Assembly (NCBI GenBank): GCA_002501285.1
Contig: DLSG01000064.1
Location: 1 to 12,050, forward strand
Origin: Christensenella sp. UBA7868
GTDB taxonomy: Bacteria; Bacillota; Clostridia; Christensenellales; UBA1242
DNA length: 12,050 nucleotides
Direction of reading: 5' to 3'
The notes beneath the pieces were generated by a model, which was not told where the DNA came from, made no database searches, and was given only the letters and a program-made list of their open reading frames with translations. A program made the translations under genes and the position numbers. Shown here in pieces: positions 1 to 5,994 of the stretch (its first letter is position 1; the number at the start of each line of letters is the position of its first letter).

Positions 1-372
1 TGCTTTTTTTTCTTCTTTTGTTAGTTTTTTATCAAATTCAAGACCAAGTTTTACATTTTCAAATATTGTTCGCCATTCAAATAAATGGTCCTTTTGAAAC
101 ATATAGCCAAGACTTTGAACAAATTTATTTTCTTTTTTTGAAGAATTTTTATATATTTGTTCGCCGTCAAGCCAAATTTCACCACTTGAAGCAGGTATTA
201 GTCCTCCAAGCATATTTAAAATTGTGGTTTTTCCACAGCCAGAGGGGCCAACAATTGCAACAAATTCGCCGTTATTAACATTAAATGAAATATTGTCAAC
301 CGCAAGTGTTTCTCCTTGACTTGAATGATATGTTAAACTTAAATTTTTAATTTCTAGTAATGGTTTTGTCAT
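1..372 (-). CDS. ABC transporter ATP-binding protein, SsuB/TauB-like (N-terminal part)
   Basis: Nucleotide-binding subunit of an ABC importer, cytoplasmic face of the membrane, powering uptake by ATP hydrolysis. Reading from the ATG at 372 gives 124 residues before the window ends, about half the usual 240-260. Visible are a Walker A motif GPSGCGKTT (residues 42-50) and a Q-loop with Q93 in GYMFQKDHLFEWRT. The phrase FQ-D-L-WRT-ENV is typical of the nitrate/sulfonate/taurine importer ATPases (SsuB/TauB/ThiZ group), so that class is inferred; the substrate cannot be told. The signature motif and Walker B lie outside the window. The start is supported by an AAAAGGA ribosome binding site about 7 nt upstream on the minus strand. 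It is transcribed away from ysxC; partner permease and binding-protein genes would lie beyond position 1. Confidence 0.9.
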   Translation of the reverse strand, partial: MTKPLLEIKNLSLTYHSSQGETLAVDNISFNVNNGEFVAIVGPSGCGKTTILNMLGGLIPASSGEIWLDGEQIYKNSSKKENKFVQSLGYMFQKDHLFEWRTIFENVKLGLEFDKKLTKEEKKA

Positions 373-403
373 GATTATTCCTTTTTATCTTTCGATATAT
401 TTC

Positions 404-409
404 ATTATA
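404..409 (-). promoter_or_regulatory. Probable -10 element of the ABC ATPase gene
   Basis: On the minus strand a TATAAT hexamer lies 31 nt before the ATG of the transporter gene, leaving room for a leader of about 25 nt with its ribosome binding site. No good -35 hexamer is seen at the usual distance, so this is a tentative call. Confidence 0.45.
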
Positions 410-433
410 TTTGCATAAAAGTTTTAAGGTTAC

Positions 434-462
434 TTTACAAAGGTTTAAGTTTTTGATAAAAT
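434..462 (+). promoter_or_regulatory. ysxC promoter, predicted leaderless start
   Basis: A -35 TTTACA (434-439), a 17-nt spacer and an extended -10, TGA followed by TAAAAT (457-462). Only 6 nt separate the -10 from the ATG at 469, so the expected transcription start is the A of the start codon. There is no ribosome binding site between promoter and gene. Confidence 0.75.
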
Positions 463-468
463 AAAAAC

Positions 469-1059
469 ATGAAAAATTGTGAATATGTTAAAGGGTGTGC
501 AAAAAAAACTGATTTTATATGTGACGACAAATTTGAAGTTTGTATGGTTGGAAGAAGTAATGCGGGGAAGAGCAGTTTGATTAATGCAATTTTTAATAAC
601 AATAAACTTGCAAAAACAAGTTCAAGTCAGGGGAAAACAAGGCTTGTAAACTATTTTTTGGTTGATAAAACTTTTTATCTTGTTGACCTTCCAGGCTATG
701 GATTTCATCTTGCTGGAAAAGAAAATGAAAAATCGTGGTCGGTTTTAATTGAAGAGTATTTTGCCCACAAAGAAGATAAAAAACTTGTTTTATTGCTTTT
801 AGATATTAGACATCTTCCAAGTGAAGACGATAAACAAATGTTAAAGTTTTTAAATTTCTATTCTATTCCTTTTAAAATAATTGCTACAAAAAGTGATAAA
901 CTTGCAAAAAGTAAACGCAAGAATGCTGCTTTTTCGCTTGCAAAAGAGATGAATGTGGGGACTAATGATGTATATTTTTGTTCAAGCGAAACAAAAGAAA
1001 ATATTGATGTAATTAAAAATTTAATTGATGAAAGGGTAAAAGAATATGAGATGTCCTAA
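469..1059 (+). CDS. ysxC: Ribosome biogenesis GTPase YsxC/EngB
   Basis: A TRAFAC-class GTPase (EngB/YsxC/YihA family) that in Bacillus subtilis acts in late assembly of the 50S ribosomal subunit and is essential; cytoplasmic. The 196-residue length is normal. Nucleotide-binding motifs are complete: G1 GRSNAGKS (28-35), a G2 region with Thr57, G3 DLPG (73-76) inside the family-typical DLPGYGF, G4 TKSD (140-143) and G5 SSE (172-174). The ATG at 469 gives an N-terminus that matches the family in length, and no alternative start has a ribosome binding site. The gene seems to be read from a leaderless transcript. Its last 14 nt overlap the next gene, implying co-transcription with the TM2 protein. 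Confidence 0.96.
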   Translation: MKNCEYVKGCAKKTDFICDDKFEVCMVGRSNAGKSSLINAIFNNNKLAKTSSSQGKTRLVNYFLVDKTFYLVDLPGYGFHLAGKENEKSWSVLIEEYFAHKEDKKLVLLLLDIRHLPSEDDKQMLKFLNFYSIPFKIIATKSDKLAKSKRKNAAFSLAKEMNVGTNDVYFCSSETKENIDVIKNLIDERVKEYEMS

Positions 1060-1519
1060 ATGTTATGGAAGCGTTGATAAAGAAAGTAAAGTTTGTTTGA
1101 AGTGTGGATTTGATACAAAAAAACTTGCAGATTCTTCAAATAAAAAGGCTAAAGAACTTTTAAGAAGCGGTGACGGCGATTTGGTTTTGCAGTCAAGAGT
1201 ATTGCCAAAAGATTTAAACAAAAAGAAGTTACTATTATTGTGTGGATTTTTAGGACTTTTTGGCGGGCATTATTTTTATTGCGGAAAGTTTACTAGGGGA
1301 ATTGTTAATTTAATTATTAGTTTATATTGCACAGTTTTTTTAGTTTTTTCGGCTTTGCATTTTAAAGGTGATAAAATTTATGCCTACTTTGAATATTTTG
1401 CTCTATTACTATTTGGCTTTGTTTTAATTTTTACTATTTGGGATTTTTTTGATATAGTATTTAACCGATTTAAAGTGCCTGTTTATGTAGATGAAAAAGC
1501 AAAAACAAAGGGGAAATAG
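1046..1519 (+). CDS. Zinc-ribbon plus TM2-domain membrane protein
   Basis: A 157-residue membrane protein of unknown function. The N-terminus carries four cysteines in two CxxC pairs (Cys3, Cys6, Cys17, Cys20), a zinc-ribbon pattern. After a charged linker (21-60) comes a TM2-type segment: hydrophobic 61-78 with FLGLFGGHYFYCGK, then helices at about 84-105 and 112-136, the last ending in IWDFFD. The phrase FLG-FG-H-FY-GK followed by G..NL and a late W-D is the TM2 family hallmark. The start at 1046 has AAAGGG 9 nt upstream, inside ysxC, and the genes overlap by 14 nt, so the pair is probably translationally coupled. TM2 proteins have no settled bacterial role; nothing here shows one. No terminator is seen behind it. 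Confidence 0.85.
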   Translation: MRCPKCYGSVDKESKVCLKCGFDTKKLADSSNKKAKELLRSGDGDLVLQSRVLPKDLNKKKLLLLCGFLGLFGGHYFYCGKFTRGIVNLIISLYCTVFLVFSALHFKGDKIYAYFEYFALLLFGFVLIFTIWDFFDIVFNRFKVPVYVDEKAKTKGK

Positions 1520-1596
1520 AAAATAACTTTAATTTATTTATATATACTAAACATAATGAAATAATAACAATGTGTTAAATTTATTATTTTTTAGTC

Positions 1597-1625
1597 TTGA
1601 CAATATAGGCAAGTTAAGATATAAT
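1597..1625 (+). promoter_or_regulatory. Consensus promoter before the 52-residue gene
   Basis: TTGACA (1597-1602), a 17-nt spacer and TATAAT (1620-1625), both hexamers perfect. The expected start at about 1632 leaves a leader of about 18 nt containing the ribosome binding site. It rules out the longer reading with a start at 1572, which would lie upstream of the promoter. Confidence 0.85.
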
Positions 1626-1649
1626 TATTTTAGTTTTATAGGGGGATTT

Positions 1650-1808
1650 ATGGAAAAAGATTTTTTAGATGGCTGGAGAGAATCAATCAGAAAATATGAG
1701 GGTGACGGCGAATATGACGCAACTGCCGAAGCAATTAGAGAATATTTAAGAGAAGAAGAACTTAAAAAGAAAAAAGCAAAAGAGGAAGAAGAAGGCTTAA
1801 CAAAATAG
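1650..1808 (+). CDS. Small highly charged protein, 52 residues, unknown function
   Basis: Not recognised. The ATG at 1650 is chosen over an upstream in-frame ATG at 1572 because a perfect promoter ends at 1625 and a strong AGGGGG sits just before 1650. The predicted product is soluble and charged: an acidic first part (DFLDGW.ESI..YEGDGEYDATAEAI) and then an amphipathic, Lys/Glu-rich helix from about residue 22 to the end (YLREEELKKKKAKEEEEG) that could form a coiled coil. No signal peptide, membrane segment or cysteine is present. It stands alone between the ysxC pair and the infC operon. The consensus promoter and strong ribosome binding site argue for a real, well expressed gene; the function is unknown. 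Confidence 0.7.
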   Translation: MEKDFLDGWRESIRKYEGDGEYDATAEAIREYLREEELKKKKAKEEEEGLTK

Positions 1809-1916
1809 TTCTTTAGGTTTTATTTTAATTTTAAAAACTATAAAAAAAGCAAATCTAAATAAAGAAAATAGTAAAAAATTAAAAATAAAATTTTTTTAAT
1901 TATTTTCATTATTTTA

Positions 1917-1945
1917 TTGACTTTATAAAAAAAGTGATGTATAAT
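1917..1945 (+). promoter_or_regulatory. Promoter of the infC-rpmI-rplT operon
   Basis: TTGACT (1917-1922), a 17-nt spacer and a perfect TATAAT (1940-1945). The expected start is near 1952, about 130 nt before infC, so the whole L20-type leader is transcribed. Confidence 0.85.
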
Positions 1946-1951
1946 TACCAT

Positions 1952-2062
1952 GTAAAAAGTAGAAATATCCATTTCTCACCAAAAAGGCACGCCTAGTTGG
2001 TCCTAAAATTTTATAAGATATAATTTTTTAGTGTGGATATTTGTATATTCACTTTTTTCTTT
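1952..2062 (+). promoter_or_regulatory. L20-type leader with transcription attenuator ahead of infC
   Basis: A structured 5' leader of the infC operon. Seen directly: a hairpin ACCAA/TTGGT enclosing AGGC/GCCT (about 1978-2001), a second one CTAAAA/TTTTAG (2003-2031), and two mutually exclusive structures at the end. In one, AAATATCCA (1963-1971) pairs with TGGATATTT (2034-2042). In the other, GTGGATAT (2033-2040) pairs with ATATTCAC (2045-2052) and is followed by TTTTTTCTTTT, an intrinsic terminator. From the family: in B. subtilis, L20 represses this operon through its leader by transcription attenuation. Inference: L20 binding here favours the terminator and free leader forms the antiterminator. 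Confidence 0.82.
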
Positions 2063-2063
2063 T
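2033..2063 (+). terminator. Conditional terminator inside the infC leader
   Basis: An 8-bp stem GTGGATAT/ATATTCAC (one G-U pair) with loop TTGT, followed by six T, C and four T. Its left arm is also the right arm of the competing long-range stem with 1963-1971, so termination should be conditional. Confidence 0.75.
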
Positions 2064-2081
2064 ATAAGGGGGATTTAAACT

Positions 2082-2588
2082 ATTAAAGAATTATTAATTA
2101 ATGAGCAAATCGTTGCAAAAGAAGTAAGGCTTGTTGGTGAAAACGGCGAGCAACTTGGTATTGTAAGTTTTCAAGACGCATTAAGTATGAGTCATGAAAA
2201 AGATTTAGATTTGGCTTTGATTTCGCCAAATGCTAATCCTGTTGTATGCAAAATTATGGATTATGGGAAATATCGTTTTGACCAAATCAAAAAAGAAAAA
2301 GAAGCACGCAAAAAGAACAAAGCACAAGAAATCAAAACTATTCAATTGTCGCTTACTATTGGCGATTATGACATGAACTATCGTGTAAAAAACGCTAAAA
2401 GTTTTTTAGAAGACGGCAACAAAGTTAAGGTTAATATTCTTTTAAAAGGTCGTCAACAAGCATATCCAGAACAAGGCATTGAAATTATGAAAAAATTTGC
2501 AAGTCTTGTTGGAGATTGTGCGGTTGTAGAAAAAGAACCTAAACTAGAAGGAAAATTCATAAATATGGTCTTGGGCCAAAAAAAGTAA
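2082..2588 (+). CDS. infC: Translation initiation factor IF-3, AUU start
   Basis: IF-3 binds the 30S subunit, keeps it apart from 50S and checks the start codon-initiator tRNA pairing. From ATT at 2082 the product has 168 residues, a usual length, and begins with the family N-terminus IKELLINEQIVAKEVRLVGE; the linker and C-terminal domain follow (MDYGKYRF, then GRQQAYPEQGIEIM). The start is forced: an in-frame TAA lies at 2076-2078, and the first ATG in frame, at 2187, would delete conserved residues. GGGGG (2068-2072) sits 9 nt before ATT. infC in many bacteria uses AUU, which lets IF-3 limit its own translation because it rejects non-standard start codons. It is the first gene of the operon with rpmI and rplT, behind the L20-type leader. 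Confidence 0.95.
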   Translation: MKELLINEQIVAKEVRLVGENGEQLGIVSFQDALSMSHEKDLDLALISPNANPVVCKIMDYGKYRFDQIKKEKEARKKNKAQEIKTIQLSLTIGDYDMNYRVKNAKSFLEDGNKVKVNILLKGRQQAYPEQGIEIMKKFASLVGDCAVVEKEPKLEGKFINMVLGQKK

Positions 2589-2606
2589 GGTAAAGGAGAA
2601 ATTATT

Positions 2607-2801
2607 ATGCCAAAACAAAAAAGTCATAGTGGTGCAAAAAAACGTTTTAAAGTTTTAAAAAGCGGTTTAGTAAAAAGAGGAAAACAAAATAGACGCCACA
2701 TTTTAACTAAAAAAACAACAAAAAGAAAAAGAGATTTACGTCAAGCAACTTATGTTTCTAAAGCACAAGAAAAAACTATTAGAAACATGGTTAGCGTTTA
2801 G
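2607..2801 (+). CDS. rpmI: 50S ribosomal protein L35 (bL35)
   Basis: Small basic protein of the large ribosomal subunit. Its 64 residues match the family, starting MPKQKSHSGAKKRFK and containing KRGKQNRRHILTKKTTKRKR, both characteristic. A clear AAAGGAGAA ribosome binding site precedes the ATG. It lies 18 nt after infC and 11 nt before rplT in the conserved infC-rpmI-rplT order, so it should share their transcript and L20 feedback control. Confidence 0.97.
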   Translation: MPKQKSHSGAKKRFKVLKSGLVKRGKQNRRHILTKKTTKRKRDLRQATYVSKAQEKTIRNMVSV

Positions 2802-2812
2802 GAGGAACTGTT

Positions 2813-3163
2813 ATGAGAATTAAAAGAAGTAATAACGCATTAAAAAAACGTAGAAAAGTTTTAAAACAAGCAAAAGGATACTGGGGAAGTCATTCAAGAC
2901 TATACCGTGTTGCTAAACAAAGCGTTCGTAAAGCAGAAAGCCACGCTTATATTGGAAGAAAAAACAAGAAAAGAGATTTCAGAACTCTATGGATTGCAAG
3001 AATTAATGCTGCTTGCAGACTAAATGATATTAGTTACTCTAAATTTATGCATGGTTTAAAAGTTAATAACATTAACCTAAACAGAAAAGTTTTAAGTGAA
3101 ATGGCTATTTCTGATGCAGAAGCGTTCAAACTATTATGCGAAACTGCTAAAAAAGCCAACTAA
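2813..3163 (+). CDS. rplT: 50S ribosomal protein L20 (bL20)
   Basis: rRNA-binding assembly protein of the large subunit and, in related bacteria, the repressor of its own operon through the leader upstream of infC. 116 residues, normal for the family. The long basic N-terminal helix (RIKRSNNALKKRRKVLKQAKGY, then WGSHSRLYRVAKQ) and the globular C-terminal part (LWIARINAACR, FMHGLKVNNINLNRKVLSEMA) are intact. A strong AGGAGG lies before the ATG. The gene is last in the operon and is followed by an intrinsic terminator. Confidence 0.97.
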   Translation: MRIKRSNNALKKRRKVLKQAKGYWGSHSRLYRVAKQSVRKAESHAYIGRKNKKRDFRTLWIARINAACRLNDISYSKFMHGLKVNNINLNRKVLSEMAISDAEAFKLLCETAKKAN

Positions 3164-3181
3164 TAAACAAAAAATATAATT

Positions 3182-3218
3182 AAAAAAATCATAGCAATTT
3201 GGCTGTGATTTTTTTTAT
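3182..3218 (+). terminator. Intrinsic terminator of the infC operon
   Basis: The stem AATCATAGC/GCTGTGATT (one G-U pair), extended by flanking A/T pairs, has loop AATTTG and is followed by a run of eight T. It begins 19 nt after the rplT stop codon. Confidence 0.9.
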
Positions 3219-3246
3219 AAAATTTTATTTTAATTATATAAATTTA

Positions 3247-3275
3247 TTGACATAAAAAGTCTATTTTTGTATAAT
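3247..3275 (+). promoter_or_regulatory. Consensus promoter of the 141-residue gene
   Basis: Perfect TTGACA (3247-3252), 17-nt spacer, perfect TATAAT (3270-3275). Expected start near 3282. Confidence 0.87.
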
Positions 3276-3290
3276 TATTGTAGAAATAAA

Positions 3291-3308
3291 TAAGAAAATA
3301 TTTTCTTA
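3291..3308. promoter_or_regulatory. Perfect 18-bp palindrome downstream of the -10 element
   Basis: TAAGAAAATATTTTCTTA is a perfect inverted palindrome placed at about +10 to +27 of the predicted transcript and ending 9 nt before the ribosome binding site. It could be an operator for a dimeric repressor or fold as a leader hairpin near the ribosome binding site. AT-richness raises the chance of coincidence. Confidence 0.5.
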
Positions 3309-3332
3309 ATTTTTATAAAGGAAGGTTTTATT

Positions 3333-3758
3333 ATGGCAGCAGCATTTATGGGAACATTTTTAGAAAATTTTACAAAACAAGATCTTGACGAATTTTTTTG
3401 GAAATTTTTTAAAGAAGAATATACAATTAATTATAAAATAGGAAAAACAAAACAAGATGAACCTTATTTTGTTGCAACAGTTACAAATCATTCTAATAAT
3501 TTGGGAACATACAAATTTAACGCTTTTTCTTTCAGTGCAGATTCACAACAAACTTCTGTTTTTGATGAGTTTTCTTTAATGCAAAAAGCATGGATTAAAT
3601 ATGTTGCTTCAAAAAATAAAGATGTTGAAATTAATGGCGTGCCTTATGAGAAAGCACTTGAAAACTATTATTACAACCTTTATATCTCAAAAGCACTTAA
3701 AAAAGAAAAAGAAATTAAAGCAGTTTTAAATGAAAATGAAGAAGAACTTGCTAGATAG
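3333..3758 (+). CDS. Unrecognised 141-residue protein
   Basis: Not recognised. The ATG at 3333 follows a strong AAAGGAAGG site (3317-3325) and a consensus promoter, so expression looks likely. The first 30 residues are rich in aromatic residues and charge (FLENFTKQDLDEFFWKFFKEEYTINY). The middle (about 36-72) looks like short beta strands (EPYFVATVTNHSNNLGTYKFNAFSFS), and the end (about 100-141) is helical and charged. No signal peptide, membrane helix, cysteines or catalytic motif is visible, so a small cytosolic protein is likely. It is a single-gene unit: the rplT terminator lies upstream and another terminator follows at about 3924. Confidence 0.8.
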   Translation: MAAAFMGTFLENFTKQDLDEFFWKFFKEEYTINYKIGKTKQDEPYFVATVTNHSNNLGTYKFNAFSFSADSQQTSVFDEFSLMQKAWIKYVASKNKDVEINGVPYEKALENYYYNLYISKALKKEKEIKAVLNENEEELAR

Positions 3759-3923
3759 TTTGAAGTTTAGCCTAAATTAAAGTTAAATAATTAATTTTGT
3801 ATGTGTATAGATTTTTTATGCGCAAAATTTTAAAACTAGATTTACTTTGATAAACTTAAATTTAAATAATATCAATTTAAAAATTATTTAAAATTTAAGT
3901 AATTTAAAATTATCAAAAAAATG
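3759..3923. other. AT-rich non-coding stretch with a long imperfect inverted repeat
   Basis: No gene is seen. Positions 3854-3870 and 3883-3900 form an inverted repeat that matches over 17 bp with a single extra A, with a 12-nt loop. It contains only A and T apart from one C and one G, and its meaning is unclear. Confidence 0.4.
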
Positions 3924-3960
3924 AAAACCGAAACATTATTGTTTTGGTTTTTGGCTTTTT
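3924..3960 (+). terminator. Probable terminator after the 141-residue gene
   Basis: Stem AAAACCGAAAC (3924-3934) against GTTTTGGTTTT (3941-3951) with one G-U pair and loop ATTATT, then a T-rich tract. It is about 165 nt downstream of the stop codon, with no gene in between. Confidence 0.65.
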
Positions 3961-3982
3961 ATAATAAAATTATTTAGAAAGA

Positions 3983-3988
3983 TATAAT
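3983..3988 (+). promoter_or_regulatory. Probable -10 element of the phosphotransferase gene
   Basis: Perfect TATAAT 43 nt before the ATG. The best -35 match, TTTATA (3958-3963), gives a long 19-nt spacer, so the promoter is weaker than its neighbours. Confidence 0.5.
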
Positions 3989-4031
3989 GCTAATTATGTG
4001 ATGTTTTCTCTAATTTAACAAGGAGTATTTT

Positions 4032-4883
4032 ATGCAACAACCAAAAAAATGGAAAGATACCATAGACCCTTTTTCTATTAAGTTTAATAATTTTAAATTA
4101 ATAGAAGTGCTTGGCTATCCACATGCAAGAAATGATGTTTTTTACGGCAAAGGGATTTATAGTGGCGAAGAGATTTATGTTTTTATAAAATATGCTAGCA
4201 AAGAAGATAGTAATATATCAAAAGAAATTAAAATAATTAATTCTTTAAATTATAATTTTTTGCCACAAATAATTGATTATGATATTGACGGAAAGTTTAT
4301 TGTAACAAAAGAAGTTGTTGGAGAACGGTTATCTTATATTTTGCAAACAACATCTGATAAATCTATTGATTATATGTTTGAGTATGGTAAAACATTAGCA
4401 CAAATTCATTCAACTTCAATAATTTGTGAAAAAGTTGAGCATAGGAAATTTTTTGATATACCATCTCTTGAATATTTAAAACGATTTGGAATTGATTTTG
4501 TTTATGACTTTTTAGTTAAAAACAAGCCAAATACTATGAATGTTTGTTTTTGTCATGGCGATTTTCATTATGCTAATATTTTATGGAATAATAAAAAAAT
4601 TTCAGCAGTTTTAGACTGGGAATTGTCTGGAATTGGAAACAAAGAGTTTGATATTGCTTGGGCTATAATAAATAGACCGTCTCAAAAGTTTTTAAGAACT
4701 CAAAAGGAAGTTAATGAATTTATAAAAGGATATAAAAGTGTAAATTCATGTAATATTAGTTATGTTGAATATTATATGATTTTAATTTACAGTCATTTTA
4801 TTTCAGTAAATCCAAAAGACACCGACTATCAAGAATTTGTCAGAAAATGGTTAAAGCGAAAAACTAAAAATTTTAAAGGTTAA
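4032..4883 (+). CDS. APH/choline-kinase-fold phosphotransferase
   Basis: A 283-residue protein kinase-like phosphotransferase of the APH family (aminoglycoside phosphotransferase/choline kinase superfamily); cytosolic. The candidate ATP-binding lysine is Lys53 in VFIKY, with Glu65 as its likely salt-bridge partner. The catalytic loop is HGDFHYANIL, with Asp177 as catalytic base and Asn182 for magnesium, and Asp195 in LDWEL is the second metal ligand. These residues are all present, so an active ATP-dependent kinase is expected. The acceptor could be an aminoglycoside, choline, a sugar or another small alcohol, and cannot be chosen from the sequence; drug resistance should not be assumed. AAGGAG stands 7 nt before the ATG. 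The gene is a stand-alone unit with no obvious pathway partner beside it. Confidence 0.85.
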   Translation: MQQPKKWKDTIDPFSIKFNNFKLIEVLGYPHARNDVFYGKGIYSGEEIYVFIKYASKEDSNISKEIKIINSLNYNFLPQIIDYDIDGKFIVTKEVVGERLSYILQTTSDKSIDYMFEYGKTLAQIHSTSIICEKVEHRKFFDIPSLEYLKRFGIDFVYDFLVKNKPNTMNVCFCHGDFHYANILWNNKKISAVLDWELSGIGNKEFDIAWAIINRPSQKFLRTQKEVNEFIKGYKSVNSCNISYVEYYMILIYSHFISVNPKDTDYQEFVRKWLKRKTKNFKG

Positions 4884-5097
4884 ATATATGAAAAATTTGA
4901 TTTTTAAGATTGCAATCATTGCTTAAAAATTAATGCGATATTCTTATTAAATTTTAAATATATTTTTGTTTAAAGCATTAAATTATAAAAAAGTTTATAT
5001 TAGACAAAATATAGAAAATATATGAAATTTACTATAATTAATTTAAAAGATTGTAAACACAAAATTGTTATATAAATTGAATTAAAATTAAAACAAA
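4884..5097. other. AT-rich spacer between converging genes
   Basis: No gene is seen. A weak stem ATTTTTAAG/CTTAAAAAT lies around 4899-4930 without a T tract, and a lone TATAAT at 5033-5038 has no -35 and no gene behind it. Confidence 0.5.
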
Positions 5098-5131
5098 AAA
5101 GGAAATAAACAACTAAAAGAGTTTATTTCCT
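5098..5131 (-). terminator. Terminator of the dehydrogenase gene, overlapping its last codons
   Basis: Perfect 11-bp stem AGGAAATAAAC/GTTTATTTCCT (5100-5110 with 5121-5131). On the minus strand it is followed by TTTTTTGTTTT. The first arm encodes the end of the dehydrogenase and the stop codon sits in the loop. On the plus strand the stem is followed by ATATTTTTT, so it may also act against plus-strand transcripts arriving from the phosphotransferase gene. Confidence 0.85.
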
Positions 5132-5988
5132 ATATTTTTTGAAATTTCGGCAATTTTATTTAATTCGCTATCAGAAATTTTTAAAGGTTTTATTTTTGGT
5201 TTTCCCCAAATATCAAATGTTTTTGGGCCAATCCATTGTTTGATGTCACAATCGTTAAAAATCGCATAGATAGTGTTTAAACATGCTTTTTTTGGTGAAG
5301 TGAAAATTAAACGCATTGGAAGTTTTATAATCTTTTTTAAAAGTTCGGGATAGTTTGATGTTATGTTTGTTGCACTTATTCCAGGGTGGGCAATAGAATA
5401 AGAAATTTCGGGATAAGGTGACAATAAACTTATTAAAGAAAACATTAAAAATCGTTTTGAATTGCCATAAATTTTATTTACATTTTTATAACTTGAAAAA
5501 TCAATATCTTGTGGGTTAATATCTGAAAATTTATAGGCTATGCTTCCAACTGTTATTACTTTTGAATGATTTTTTTGAAGAGTGGGAAGTAGATGTTTTA
5601 CAAGCAAAAATGGAGAAACAAAATTTATTGTAAAAATATTGTTATATCCGCTAGACTTTGTTGTTAATTTTTCGGCATATGTTCCTGCGTTTAAAATTAA
5701 ATAATCAATTTTTTTTGATGACAAACTTTTGCAGGCATTAATTACGCTTGAAGTGTCTGACATATCAACTTTTATAATATCAATATTTATGTTTGGGTTT
5801 TGGCTTAAAAGTTCGTGTTTTAAAGTTTCTGATTTTTGAATGTTTCGGTTTAAAAAAATAAAATTAGCGTTAAGTTTTGCTAAAATTTTAACAGTGTTTA
5901 GCCCAAGACCGCTTGTAGAACCTGTTATTGCAACCGTTTTTCCGCTTAAATCTGATGTATTGTTCTTAATCCATTTATTTATGTTCAT
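5113..5988 (-). CDS. Short-chain dehydrogenase/reductase (SDR family)
   Basis: NAD(P)-dependent oxidoreductase, 291 residues, cytosolic. The Rossmann-fold cofactor motif TGSTSGLG covers residues 22-29. The structural NAG motif is 100-102, and Asn122, Ser149 (in TVGSIA), Tyr174 and Lys178 (YGNSK, the YxxxK motif) make up the complete catalytic tetrad; HPG is at 201-203. The layout resembles the retinol dehydrogenase/WWOX-like group, but the substrate is unknown. Arg48 soon after the second strand (LNRN) is compatible with NADP use. The ATG at 5988 begins exactly 6 nt after the -10 and has no ribosome binding site, so translation from a leaderless mRNA is inferred. It diverges from the rRNA methyltransferase gene and ends in its own terminator. 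Confidence 0.93.
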   Translation of the reverse strand: MNINKWIKNNTSDLSGKTVAITGSTSGLGLNTVKILAKLNANFIFLNRNIQKSETLKHELLSQNPNINIDIIKVDMSDTSSVINACKSLSSKKIDYLILNAGTYAEKLTTKSSGYNNIFTINFVSPFLLVKHLLPTLQKNHSKVITVGSIAYKFSDINPQDIDFSSYKNVNKIYGNSKRFLMFSLISLLSPYPEISYSIAHPGISATNITSNYPELLKKIIKLPMRLIFTSPKKACLNTIYAIFNDCDIKQWIGPKTFDIWGKPKIKPLKISDSELNKIAEISKNIGNKLF

Positions 5989-5994
5989 AATTAT

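Noticed and set aside
18..278. 86-codon plus-strand frame at the window start
   Set aside because: It lies opposite the ABC ATPase, whose Walker A and Q-loop are clear on the minus strand.
1572..1649. N-terminal extension of the 52-residue protein from an ATG at 1572
   Set aside because: A perfect promoter at 1597-1625 and a ribosome binding site before 1650 place the start downstream; the extension would lie upstream of the transcript start.
1877..1901. Stem AATTAAAAA/TTTTTAATT as a terminator for the small gene
   Set aside because: It is made only of A/T pairs without a proper T tract, and is likely chance in such AT-rich DNA.
2187..2189. ATG at 2187 as infC start
   Set aside because: It would remove the conserved IF-3 N-terminus, which is intact in frame back to the AUU at 2082.
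4888..4926. 12-codon frame beginning MKNLIFK after the phosphotransferase
   Set aside because: Too short, without a ribosome binding site, and without other signs of a gene.
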